This document shows positions 9,168 through 17,281 of a stretch of 64,000 bases of DNA, piece after piece. Within the stretch, counting starts at the first letter, position 1, and each line of letters begins with the position of its first letter. Source of the stretch: Paenalcaligenes hermetiae (GTDB taxonomy: Bacteria > Pseudomonadota > Gammaproteobacteria > Burkholderiales > Burkholderiaceae_B); assembly GCF_039543645.1 (NCBI RefSeq), contig NZ_BAABKD010000011.1, positions 248,001 to 312,000 on the forward strand, read 5' to 3'. The notes beneath the pieces were generated by a model, which was given only the letters and a program-made list of their open reading frames with translations, searched no databases and was not told the origin of the DNA. The translations under genes and the position numbers were made by a program.

Positions 9168-10025
9168 ATGAGTTCTAGCAGTGCGCGCCCTATCGATGGC
9201 AAAGCATTAGCACAGCGTGTACGTGCCGAAGTCGCACAACGTGTTGAAAAACTAAAAACCCAAGGGATCACCCCGGGCCTAACCGTTGTGCTCGTCGGCG
9301 AAGATCCTGCCTCACAAGTCTATGTGCGCAATAAGGCCCTAGCTTGTGAAAAAGCAGGCATGAAATCCGATGTGATCCGCCTTCCTGCCACGACCTCTCA
9401 GGCCGAACTGCTAGCGCTTATTGACCAGCTCAATCAAGACCCCACTGTGCATGGTATTTTGGTGCAGTTACCCCTCCCAGATTCCCTCGATGAACACGCT
9501 GTGATCGAGGCCATTGCCGCCACAAAGGACGTGGACGGTTTTCATATTAGCAATGCTGGACTCTTATTAACTGGCAAACCACTTTTCCGCCCTTGTACCC
9601 CTTACGGGGTCATGAAAATGCTCGAGGACGAACAGGTGAATCTGCGTGGTGCCGAAGCCGTGGTAATCGGTGCAAGCAATATCGTGGGTAAGCCCATGGC
9701 ATTGATGCTACAAGCCGAAGGAGCAACGGTCACCATCTGTAACAGCAAAACCAAAGATCTTGCTGCTCACACCCGCCGTGCTGATGTACTGGTGGTCGCT
9801 GTAGGCCGCCCCCAAATGATCACCGGGGACATGGTTAAACCTGGCGCTATTGTTATTGACGTAGGCATTAACCGTCTCGAATCCGGCAAGCTAGTGGGCG
9901 ATGTGGATTATGACTCTGTCGCTCAAGTCGCCAGTGCTGTTACCCCTGTGCCTGGTGGTGTTGGCCCCATGACCATTGCCATGCTGCTCGTCAACACCGT
10001 TGAAGCAGCCGAACGTCTTATTTAA
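9168..10025 (+). CDS. folD: Bifunctional methylenetetrahydrofolate dehydrogenase / cyclohydrolase
   Basis: FolD interconverts 5,10-methylene-, 5,10-methenyl- and 10-formyl-tetrahydrofolate with NADP+ in the cytoplasm, supplying one-carbon units for purines and formyl-Met. The 285-residue length is standard. Visible family signatures are VGEDPASQVYVRNKA with the catalytic lysine, GILVQLPLP, DVDGFH, the nucleotide-binding stretch VVIGASNIVGKPMA, and the C-terminal TPVPGGVGPMTIAMLL. It starts one base after the response-regulator stop and is followed after 14 bases by the M3 peptidase gene, so it sits inside a five-gene operon. Confidence 0.97.
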   Translation: MSSSSARPIDGKALAQRVRAEVAQRVEKLKTQGITPGLTVVLVGEDPASQVYVRNKALACEKAGMKSDVIRLPATTSQAELLALIDQLNQDPTVHGILVQLPLPDSLDEHAVIEAIAATKDVDGFHISNAGLLLTGKPLFRPCTPYGVMKMLEDEQVNLRGAEAVVIGASNIVGKPMALMLQAEGATVTICNSKTKDLAAHTRRADVLVVAVGRPQMITGDMVKPGAIVIDVGINRLESGKLVGDVDYDSVAQVASAVTPVPGGVGPMTIAMLLVNTVEAAERLI

Positions 10026-10039
10026 TTTTTACTACCATC

Positions 10040-12109
10040 ATGATGACCAATCCTTTGCTTGCACCCATTACTGAACTCATTGATTATGCAGCGATTCAAG
10101 CTGATCATGTTGAGCCGGCGATCACTCAACTACTGCAACAAGCACGTCAAGCAGTAGAGCAGATCGCACAACAGTCAACACCGACATGGGAGAGCACTGT
10201 TCCTGCCTTACATCTCGCCACAGAACAATTGTGGCGTGCTTGGACCGTTGTAGGACACTTGGATTCGGTCATCAATAGCCCCGCTTTGCGCGATGCCAAA
10301 AACCAATGTTTGCCGCACATCACCGAGTTCTCTACATGGATGGGGCAGCACCAAGGCTTGTATCAGCAATACCTTGCACTATCGCAAAGCCCTGATTATG
10401 CCCATTACAATGCAGAGCAAAAGCGCACCATTGAGCTTGCTTTACGCGATTTCCGTTTAGGCGGGGTTGAGCTCCAAGGCCAAGCGCGTCAACGCTATGG
10501 CGAAATCACGGAGCAACAGGCGCTGGCCTCACAGCGTTTTTCTGAAAATGTGCTTGACAGCATGGATCAATGGGCCCTTTATATTACAGATGCCTCCCAG
10601 CTAGCTGGGATCCCAGCTGACGCCCAAGCCGCCTTTGCACAAGCCGCTGCAGCCGATGGCAAACCGGGCTGGAAAATCACTCTAAAAATGCCAAGCTACC
10701 TACCCGTCATGCAATATGCAGACAACCGCGAGCTACGGCAAACCCTCTACAAGGCCTATGCCACCATCGCTTCCGATCAAGCAGAAAACACCGATTTAGA
10801 TAACTCTGACGTGATTGAGCAACTGCTACGATTACGTGCGGAAAAAGCCAAGTTACTCGGCTATGACAGTTTTGCTGATCTACGCCTAGAAACACGCATG
10901 GCAGATAATGCTCACCAAGTTATTGACTTTCTCAACGATTTAGCTCGACGCGCCCTTCCTTTTGCACAACGTGATCTAGAGCAGCTTAAAGCGCACGCAC
11001 AACAACTGGGGATCGCGGATTTTCAACCTTGGGATGCGGCCTATGTTTCAGAAAAACTGCGTCAGTCACAATATAATTATTCCGAGGACGAGGTCAAACA
11101 ATACTTTACCGAGCCCCAAGTCCTCAACGGCTTATTTGATGTCGCTCAGCGGCTCTTTGGTGTAGAGTTCAAGCCCGCTACTTTATCGGTTTGGCATCCC
11201 GATGTAAAAGCGTACGAAGTACATAATCAACATCAGCAAGCAATCGGCTATTTGTATATCGACTTATATGCACGCTCTGGTAAACAGGGGGGAGCATGGG
11301 TTAATAGTGAGCGTTCTCGCCGTTATCACCCAGATGGTCTTTATTTGCCTGTTACCTATTTGATATGCAATTTTAGTGCCCCTCAAGACAACAAGCCGGC
11401 TTTATTAACACACGATGATGTGATCACGCTTTTCCACGAAAGCGGTCATGCGCTACACAACCTATTATCCACCGTCGATGAGCCCGACGTTTCCGCCTTT
11501 GCTGCAGTGGAATGGGATGCCATTGAGCTTCCCTCTCAGTTTATGGAGAATTTCTGCTGGGAATACCCCGTACTTAAAACGCTTTCCGCACACGTGGATA
11601 CGCAAGAACCGCTACCCTTAGCCCTCTATCAAAAACTTGTCGCCGCCAAAAACTTCCAAAGCGGTATGCAAATGGTGCGTCAAATTGAATTTGCCTTGTT
11701 CGATATGCTGATTCACCATCAATCCCGTGGGCTAACCATCCAAGAGGTCCTAGAAACCTTAGATCAGGTTCGCAACGAGGTAGCGGTAATTATTCCCCCA
11801 GCTTGGCATCGCTTCCCCCATGCCTTCTCACACTTATTTGCGGGGGGCTACGGAGCGGGTTATTACAGCTACAAATGGGCAGAGGTTCTCTCGGCCGATG
11901 CCTATGCGGCGTTTGAGGAAAATGCTACAACCACTGCTGATGGCAGCCGTGACACGCTGGATCCGGCTACCGGAGCACGGTTCCGCGATGAAATCCTAGC
12001 AGTCGGGGGGGTACGCCCGGCGGCACAAAGCTTTGTCGCTTTCCGCGGTCGCGAACCCTCGGCTGAAGCCTTATTACGCCATAGCGGACTCAGTGAAGAC
12101 GCGGCTTAA
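10040..12109 (+). CDS. prlC: M3-family oligopeptidase (oligopeptidase A / PrlC-like)
   Basis: A cytoplasmic zinc metallopeptidase that degrades oligopeptides and, in E. coli, cleaved signal peptides. The product has 689 residues, close to E. coli OpdA (680). The zinc motif HESGH is at about H466, in the family context TLFHESGHALHNLL, with the third zinc ligand expected in AFAAVEWDAIELPSQFMEN. The near-C-terminal GYGAGYYSYKWAEVLSADAY is a strong M3 signature. Most relatives have HEFGH; Ser for Phe does not touch a zinc ligand. Two adjacent ATGs (10040, 10043) are possible starts. It lies between folD and the Sco gene in the same operon. OpdA and other M3 relatives are close, so the symbol is provisional. 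Confidence 0.9.
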   Translation: MMTNPLLAPITELIDYAAIQADHVEPAITQLLQQARQAVEQIAQQSTPTWESTVPALHLATEQLWRAWTVVGHLDSVINSPALRDAKNQCLPHITEFSTWMGQHQGLYQQYLALSQSPDYAHYNAEQKRTIELALRDFRLGGVELQGQARQRYGEITEQQALASQRFSENVLDSMDQWALYITDASQLAGIPADAQAAFAQAAAADGKPGWKITLKMPSYLPVMQYADNRELRQTLYKAYATIASDQAENTDLDNSDVIEQLLRLRAEKAKLLGYDSFADLRLETRMADNAHQVIDFLNDLARRALPFAQRDLEQLKAHAQQLGIADFQPWDAAYVSEKLRQSQYNYSEDEVKQYFTEPQVLNGLFDVAQRLFGVEFKPATLSVWHPDVKAYEVHNQHQQAIGYLYIDLYARSGKQGGAWVNSERSRRYHPDGLYLPVTYLICNFSAPQDNKPALLTHDDVITLFHESGHALHNLLSTVDEPDVSAFAAVEWDAIELPSQFMENFCWEYPVLKTLSAHVDTQEPLPLALYQKLVAAKNFQSGMQMVRQIEFALFDMLIHHQSRGLTIQEVLETLDQVRNEVAVIIPPAWHRFPHAFSHLFAGGYGAGYYSYKWAEVLSADAYAAFEENATTTADGSRDTLDPATGARFRDEILAVGGVRPAAQSFVAFRGREPSAEALLRHSGLSEDAA

Positions 12110-12124
12110 TCTCAAGGAGCAATC

Positions 12125-12715
12125 ATGTCCAGCCCTCTTCGTTTATTATCCGTGATTCTGGCGCTGTGTATGCTGAGCTTAACCCAAATAAGTCTAGCTA
12201 GCTCACAGATTCACCCAGTACGGGGCTTTATGCCAGATCTTAAATTCACGTTAAATGCCGCCAACCAAACAGTCTTAACCGAAAAAGATATGCGCGGCAA
12301 AGTCGTACTGATGTTTTTCGGTTACGCTAATTGTCCCGACATTTGCCCAACTTCCATGGCGCAATTAGCGGATGTGATGGAAAAACTCGGTGATGACGCA
12401 CAGCATGTACGCATTTTATTCGTTAGTGTCGACCCTCACCGTGACACACCCGATATGCTGCAAGAATACGTGGAAAATTTCGATGACCGTTATGCTATTG
12501 GGCTTACCGGCACAGAAAAACAAATCGCCGACCTGGCGCGTCGTTATCGGGTTGCCTATCAAATTGAAAAGCCTCGCTCCGCTAATCCCAATGACTACGA
12601 GGTATCACACAGTCGAGGCGTCTATTTTTTTGATGCCAAAGGCAAAGCACGTTATTTAGCCTCTGACTCCGAAGAAGTCGAAGCACTTGTAGAAAAAGTA
12701 CGTGCCATCTTATAA
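12125..12715 (+). CDS. SCO1/SenC/PrrC-family copper chaperone or thiol reductase
   Basis: Sco proteins deliver copper to, or reduce, the CuA site of cytochrome oxidase from the outer face of the inner membrane. The 196-residue product has an N-terminal hydrophobic signal or anchor (about 5-26) and a thioredoxin fold. The metal-binding CPDICP motif (C70, C74) and the distal histidine H162 in EVSHSRGVYFF are all present, so the copper site looks intact. AAGGAG lies six bases before the ATG. It ends the five-gene operon, just before a strong terminator. Its neighbours on the other side are copper-handling genes, which fits a copper role. Confidence 0.92.
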   Translation: MSSPLRLLSVILALCMLSLTQISLASSQIHPVRGFMPDLKFTLNAANQTVLTEKDMRGKVVLMFFGYANCPDICPTSMAQLADVMEKLGDDAQHVRILFVSVDPHRDTPDMLQEYVENFDDRYAIGLTGTEKQIADLARRYRVAYQIEKPRSANPNDYEVSHSRGVYFFDAKGKARYLASDSEEVEALVEKVRAIL

Positions 12716-12724
12716 ATGCCCAGT

Positions 12725-12754
12725 AAAAAAGCTCAACAGACGTTGAGCTTTTTT
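12725..12754. terminator. Bidirectional terminator between the sco gene and the flavoprotein gene
   Basis: The segment AAAAAAGCTCAAC, loop AGAC, GTTGAGCTTTTTT is a perfect 13-base inverted repeat with an A-run on one side and a T-run on the other. It can stop transcription from both convergent genes. Confidence 0.92.
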
Positions 12755-12770
12755 GCGGTTAAAACACTTT

Positions 12771-14153
12771 TTACTCTACGCGCGCGCCGCGTAATGCTGT
12801 ACGTAACCCCTCTTCCAACACGGGATGATAAAACGGCATCGCCAGCATTTGCTCAATGGTTAGCTCCATCTGCAAGCACCACGCTAATAAATGCGCCATA
12901 TGCTCAGCAGCTGGCCCTAGCATCTCTGCTCCCAAAAAACGGCCATTTTCTTTATCCGCATACACGCGTAGACGCCCACAGTTTTTTAACATGACGCGTG
13001 CACGACCTTGATTCGCAAAATTGACCTCGCCAATCTGTGTTCGCGCTAAATCCAAATCCTTATAGGCGCAACCTACTTTCATAATCTGAGGGTCTGTAAA
13101 GACAATACCCATCGGCGCACGCCGTGCTACGGCAACTGGCGCTTGAGGCCAATGCGCCGCATTCATTCCTGACTGGTACCCGTCATCCGCCGCTTCGTGC
13201 AAAATAGGATGTTGATTATTGGCATCACCAGCAATAAAAATAGCTGTATTTTTGATTTGTAAGGTCTCCGTATCAAACAACGGCATCCCTTTCTCATCTA
13301 GCTCAGCCGATGTATTCTCTAAACCAAGCCCTTGCACATTGGGTATACGACCTGCTGCACTCAAAACAAAATCTGCTGTCACATGGTGTGTCTGGCCATT
13401 TTGTTCATAATGCACTACCACCTGATTATCTTTAAGCTCCGTAGCTGTTACCGTAGCATTCGCTTCTAGGGCAAACTCACAACAAAATGCTGCGCGCGCG
13501 GCTTCTCGTACCTCTGGATCTGTGATACCCCCTACCGTATCACTCCGATTCAGCAGGGTGGTTTTTACGCCTAAGCGGCTAAGAGCTTGGCCTAATTCTA
13601 AACCAATCACACCGGCCCCAACCACTACAATACGCTGGGGTAAATCCTCCCACTCAAACACATCATCATTAATCACCAGTCGGTCACCAGCGGCCAAAAG
13701 TGCTTTGGGAATAAAAGAAGTAGAACCCGTTGCTATCACAAAACTTTGGGCTTGAATTTGCGTGTGCTCATCTACTTGTACTGTTTGGTCATCCAAAAAT
13801 TTAGCATAGCCTACGACCTTATCGTCCGCAGGAAACGCTTCTACATCACTTAACACAAAACTCACAAAGCGATCCCGTTCACTTTTAACCCGCTGCATCA
13901 CCTGTTTGCCATCAATGCGCACCGTGCCATCCACATGGACACCAAAGGCAGACGTATGTTGCGCTTGGTGCGCCGCATCGGCCGCGGCAATTAATAGTTT
14001 AGAAGGCATACACCCCACCCGGGCACATGTTGTCCCAAAAGCCCCTCCTTCAACTAAAATGGCTTTTTTCCCTGCTCGGGTTGCCGCCCGATAAGCAGTC
14101 ATTCCTGCTGTTCCAGCACCTATAATGACTACATCAGCCTGACGTTTTTGCAT
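12771..14153 (-). CDS. Dihydrolipoyl dehydrogenase-like pyridine nucleotide-disulfide oxidoreductase
   Basis: A 460-residue FAD/NAD(P) enzyme of the lipoamide dehydrogenase/mercuric reductase family. It has the FAD loop GAGTAG near the N terminus and the redox disulfide CARVGCMPSK. A second Rossmann loop, GAGVIGLELGQ, and the C-terminal FYHPVLEE (the HPxxxE catalytic pair) follow. Unlike LpdA it has no lipoyl domain, and its disulfide context (CARVGC rather than CLNVGC) sets it apart from the PDH E3. The ATG at 14151-14153 has AAAGGAAC before it; an upstream in-frame start at 14177 is less likely. It is downstream of copZ on the same strand, so a role in copper or thiol redox defence is possible (inference). 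Its true substrate cannot be read from sequence. Confidence 0.85.
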   Translation of the reverse strand: MQKRQADVVIIGAGTAGMTAYRAATRAGKKAILVEGGAFGTTCARVGCMPSKLLIAAADAAHQAQHTSAFGVHVDGTVRIDGKQVMQRVKSERDRFVSFVLSDVEAFPADDKVVGYAKFLDDQTVQVDEHTQIQAQSFVIATGSTSFIPKALLAAGDRLVINDDVFEWEDLPQRIVVVGAGVIGLELGQALSRLGVKTTLLNRSDTVGGITDPEVREAARAAFCCEFALEANATVTATELKDNQVVVHYEQNGQTHHVTADFVLSAAGRIPNVQGLGLENTSAELDEKGMPLFDTETLQIKNTAIFIAGDANNQHPILHEAADDGYQSGMNAAHWPQAPVAVARRAPMGIVFTDPQIMKVGCAYKDLDLARTQIGEVNFANQGRARVMLKNCGRLRVYADKENGRFLGAEMLGPAAEHMAHLLAWCLQMELTIEQMLAMPFYHPVLEEGLRTALRGARVE

Positions 14154-14197
14154 AAACGGTTCCTTTGTGATTAACAATGCATAAAATCAACGCAATC

Positions 14198-14222
14198 GAG
14201 CGGCAAAAACACCCTGCCGCTC
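14198..14222 (-). terminator. Hairpin after copZ, possible weak terminator
   Basis: GAGCGGCA and TGCCGCTC form a perfect 8-base stem with a 9-base loop between copZ and the flavoprotein gene. No T-run follows on the minus strand, so read-through is likely. It could instead be an mRNA processing or stability element. Confidence 0.4.
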
Positions 14223-14243
14223 TGGACGATACAAAAATCGCCC

Positions 14244-14447
14244 TTATGCTACGTTCGGGGTATAACCAGCCTCTTGTAGCAGCAGCAAAACCGCTGCCTC
14301 ATCTAATTGCGTCGTCTCTACCGTCACCTGATGCGTCTGCGTGTCAGCATGAACCTGAGCATCAGCGTCCGCAGCCTGTACGGCTTGTGTGATCATTTTT
14401 ACACAATGCCCACATGTCATATCGGGCACAATAAAAGTATGTTTCAT
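14244..14447 (-). CDS. copZ: CopZ-like copper chaperone (heavy-metal-associated domain)
   Basis: A 67-residue single HMA domain. The metal-binding loop is MTCGHC (MxCxxC) near residue 10, in the context VPDMTCGHCVKMI. The length and lack of any other domain fit the cytoplasmic copper chaperones that carry Cu(I) to CopA. It is divergent from copA, with the CueR-type promoter in the shared 156-bp gap. A separate candidate promoter for copZ (14486-14514) overlaps a dyad. Specificity for copper over other metals is inferred from the CopA/CueR neighbourhood. Confidence 0.92.
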   Translation of the reverse strand: MKHTFIVPDMTCGHCVKMITQAVQAADADAQVHADTQTHQVTVETTQLDEAAVLLLLQEAGYTPNVA

Positions 14448-14483
14448 CGCTTTTTTCCTACAAGTAAATCCATCGTGTAGTCC

Positions 14484-14514
14484 TTATGCTACCCAGCATA
14501 ACATTTCACTACAA
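14484..14514 (-). promoter_or_regulatory. Candidate copZ promoter with overlapping 7-bp dyad
   Basis: On the minus strand TTGTAG (14509-14514) and TAGCAT (14486-14491) are 17 bases apart and point at copZ. A perfect dyad TTATGCT-N4-AGCATAA (14484-14501) overlaps the -10 box and could be an operator. It does not resemble the CueR operator nearby. Confidence 0.4.
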
Positions 14515-14543
14515 CTACCCTATCATAATCTTCTCTTTATTAT

Positions 14544-14574
14544 TTGACCTTCACCTAAGGTAAAGGTTCATACT
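14544..14574 (+). promoter_or_regulatory. CueR-type copA promoter with 19-bp spacer
   Basis: TTGACC (14544-14549) and CATACT (14569-14574) are separated by 19 bases, the stretched spacing typical of MerR-family-activated promoters. The spacer region holds the dyad ACCTTCACC-TAA-GGTAAAGGT (14547-14567), closely matching the known CueR operator form. It lies 30 bases before the copA ATG. Regulation by the CueR gene downstream is expected. Confidence 0.88.
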
Positions 14575-14603
14575 AAAATAAAGCAAATCATATCGAGGTA
14601 TCC

Positions 14604-16871
14604 ATGACACAACAGGAAGGCGTCCAATTAGCGGTGCACGGCATGAATTGTGCCGCATGTGTACGGCACGTAGAAAATGCGCTGAAAGCAATCGAAGGCG
14701 TGGACCAAGCTTTTGTCAATTTAGCAACGGCCAAAGCCTATGTCACTCTGGCACCGCATGCCAGGGTTGCCCACACAACGCTCATTCAGGCTATTCAGAA
14801 AAAAGGCTTTGAAGCACAACTCTTAAATGAAAGTAATGAGCTCAACGCTCCAGCAGAAAATCAAAAAGCCCTCGCCAAAGAGGCCCAACAAAAAAAACAA
14901 GCGTTTCTCCTTGCGCTGATTCTAACCCTACCTGTTTTTATCAGTGATATGGGCAGCCATCTCATTGCCCCCTTTGCCCATTGGTTACACCAACAAATCT
15001 CACCTTATGCCCTTGGTCTCATGCAGGCCTCACTCGCCACACTGGTTATGGTAGTACCAGGACGTGATTTTTTTCTGCTTGGCTTCAACGCCTTGTGGCA
15101 GCGACAGCCTGATATGAATAGCTTAGTCGCCGTCGGTGCAGGCAGTGCTTGGCTTTATTCGATGGTGGCTTTATTTGCTCCCTTCCTCTTACCAGCAGGA
15201 GCCAACCATTTGTATTTTGAAGCGGCTGCGGTGGTAATCACTCTCATTTTGCTAGGTAAATACCTAGAAGCACGTGCCAAAGGTCAAACTGGTGAAGCCA
15301 TCAATCAGCTTTTACGTCTACAGAGCCGCTTTGCCCGTGTATGGCGCCAAGAACAGTGGTTGGATTTACCAATTGATCAAATAATGATTGGTGATCGCAT
15401 TTTAGTGCGCGCCGGAGAAACCATTCCTCTCGATGGTAAAATCCTCCAAGGCCAAAGCCATGTAAACGAAGCCATGATTACCGGTGAATCCATGCCCGTT
15501 TATAAAAGCACAGAGGATACCGTTATTGGCGGTACACTAAATGGCAATGGTCCTTTAGAAATTCACGTCACCCATCTGGCCAATCAATCTACCTTGGCCA
15601 CGATTATCCGTATGGTGGAGTCAGCACAGGCCACTAAGCTACCTGTACAAAATCATGTTGATCGCATCACGGCTTGGTTTGTGCCCACTGTCCTCGCTAT
15701 TGCCGGTGCTGTTTTTATCGGTTGGGCCATATGGGGGCCTGGTTTAAATTATGCGGTAGTCAATGCCGTTGCCGTTCTTATTGTTGCCTGCCCATGTGCG
15801 ATGGGTTTAGCCGTGCCCACTTCTATTATGGTGGCTACAGGCCGTGCTGCTCAGCTCGGAGTACTCTTTAGACAGGGCGATGCGCTTCAACAATTAGCCT
15901 CTGTGCAGTTAATTGCTTTTGACAAAACAGGCACGCTCACTTTAGCTCAGCCGGTAGTTCAGGATCTATTTTTTAACGAGGGCATTGACGCGACACAGAC
16001 GCTTAGCCATATTGCCTCCTTACAACAGCATTCTGAGCACCCCATCGCCACGGCCTTAGTCAATGCGGCTCAAGCTAAGTCCTTACCACTTTCTGCACCC
16101 AGCCAGTTTCACACCCATACAGGCTTGGGCGTTAGCGCCCAAGTCGAGCAACATCACTATTATCTTGGCTCGGCGGCCCTGATGGCGCAACAAGGCTTGC
16201 AACCCAGCGCTGCGCAAAAAAATCAATTTGAACAATTAGCCGAACAAGGGAAAACCGTCATTTATGTGGCGCGAGACCAAGATATTATTGGGGTCATCGC
16301 CATTATGGACGCCATCCGCCCCGAAGCTGCTGCTGCCATTCAGCAATTACATCAGCTAGGTATAAAAACGGCTATGATTACAGGCGACCATATCCTAACA
16401 GCGCATCATGTCGCCAATGCACTCAGCATCGATGTGGTGTATGCGCAAACCCAACCCGGCGATAAAGCGCAAATTATTAAACAGCTACAAGCCAATTATG
16501 GTACGGTAGCCTTTGTCGGCGATGGCATTAATGATGCACCCGCGCTCGCCCAAGCCGATGTTGGTATTGCAGTAGGCGCAGGTACAGATGTAGCAATCGA
16601 ATCTGCTAACGTAGTTTTGCTGAATAATGATCTTGGCACCACCAGTGCCGCCGTACGGCTTTCTCAAGCTACCTTACGCAATATTAAACAAAATCTTTTT
16701 TGGGCGTTTGCTTACAATATTGCCCTTATTCCGCTAGCCGCGGGTTTGTTATTGTGGCTAACTGGCCACGTATTCTCCCCTGTCTATAGTGCATTAGCGA
16801 TGGCATTTTCCAGTGTATTTGTTGTAACAAATGCACTGCGGTTAAAACGCCTTCGTGTCAATCCATCATGA
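14604..16871 (+). CDS. copA: Copper-exporting P1B-type ATPase
   Basis: CopA pumps Cu(I) across the inner membrane, out of the cytoplasm. The 755-residue protein has one N-terminal HMA domain (GMNCAAC, C16/C19). Paired transmembrane helices follow, then the actuator domain with TGES. The Cu(I)-site motif is CPC (396-398) in the membrane, then the phosphorylation motif DKTGTLT (D440). Nucleotide-binding features include the SEHP motif, the hinge GDGINDAPAL and the C-terminal helix pair. One HMA domain instead of two makes it shorter than E. coli CopA (834). The ATG follows GAGGTATCC. It is driven by the CueR-type promoter and overlaps cueR by ATGA, a self-contained copper-response unit. Confidence 0.97.
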   Translation: MTQQEGVQLAVHGMNCAACVRHVENALKAIEGVDQAFVNLATAKAYVTLAPHARVAHTTLIQAIQKKGFEAQLLNESNELNAPAENQKALAKEAQQKKQAFLLALILTLPVFISDMGSHLIAPFAHWLHQQISPYALGLMQASLATLVMVVPGRDFFLLGFNALWQRQPDMNSLVAVGAGSAWLYSMVALFAPFLLPAGANHLYFEAAAVVITLILLGKYLEARAKGQTGEAINQLLRLQSRFARVWRQEQWLDLPIDQIMIGDRILVRAGETIPLDGKILQGQSHVNEAMITGESMPVYKSTEDTVIGGTLNGNGPLEIHVTHLANQSTLATIIRMVESAQATKLPVQNHVDRITAWFVPTVLAIAGAVFIGWAIWGPGLNYAVVNAVAVLIVACPCAMGLAVPTSIMVATGRAAQLGVLFRQGDALQQLASVQLIAFDKTGTLTLAQPVVQDLFFNEGIDATQTLSHIASLQQHSEHPIATALVNAAQAKSLPLSAPSQFHTHTGLGVSAQVEQHHYYLGSAALMAQQGLQPSAAQKNQFEQLAEQGKTVIYVARDQDIIGVIAIMDAIRPEAAAAIQQLHQLGIKTAMITGDHILTAHHVANALSIDVVYAQTQPGDKAQIIKQLQANYGTVAFVGDGINDAPALAQADVGIAVGAGTDVAIESANVVLLNNDLGTTSAAVRLSQATLRNIKQNLFWAFAYNIALIPLAAGLLLWLTGHVFSPVYSALAMAFSSVFVVTNALRLKRLRVNPS

Positions 16872-17281
16872 CCTATTACAGTATCCGTCAGGCCGCTGAG
16901 CACAGCGGGCTGACACCAAAGATGATTCGCGACTATGAGCAAAAAGGCTTGTTAGTCAATATACGCCGTAATGATGCTGGGTATCGCTTATATACCGAGC
17001 AGGATTTACATACATTATTTTTTATCGCCCATGCCCGTACTTTAGGATTTTCGCTAAAACAAATCGCTGAGTTAGTCGCTTTATGGCAAAACCCAACACG
17101 CAGCAGTGCAGATGTTAAAGCCTTAGCACAAAGCCATATACAAACCTTGGAGCAAAAAGCGCAACAATTGCATGAAATGGCAAACAGCTTACGCCAGCTT
17201 GTCCGCCAATGCCATGGTGATGAGCATCCCGACTGTCCAATATTAAAGGGCTTAGAAAAGCCCTTTAATTCCCTCGATTAA
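16868..17281 (+). CDS. cueR: CueR-like MerR-family copper-responsive activator
   Basis: A 137-residue MerR-family regulator. The N-terminal winged helix-turn-helix (SIRQAAEHSGLTPKMIRDYE) is followed by a dimerisation coiled coil. The C-terminal metal loop is CHGDEHPDC, with C115 and C123 spaced as C-x7-C, the spacing of C112 and C120 in E. coli CueR. This favours Cu(I)/Ag(I)/Au(I) sensing. It overlaps copA by ATGA, so the sensor is made together with the exporter, presumably acting at 14544-14574. The last 40 bases encode LKGLEKPFN and at the same time form a near-perfect terminator hairpin. The 3' end overlaps that of the convergent nitroreductase gene by four bases. Confidence 0.93.
   Translation: MTYYSIRQAAEHSGLTPKMIRDYEQKGLLVNIRRNDAGYRLYTEQDLHTLFFIAHARTLGFSLKQIAELVALWQNPTRSSADVKALAQSHIQTLEQKAQQLHEMANSLRQLVRQCHGDEHPDCPILKGLEKPFNSLD
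17242..17269. terminator. Terminator hairpin embedded in the cueR coding end
   Basis: ATTAAAGGGCTT, loop AGAA, AAGCCCTTTAAT is a perfect 12-base stem lying inside the last codons of cueR. Because the stem is flanked by A/T-rich arms it could serve both cueR and the convergent nitroreductase gene. The T-tract is short on each side. Confidence 0.65.
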
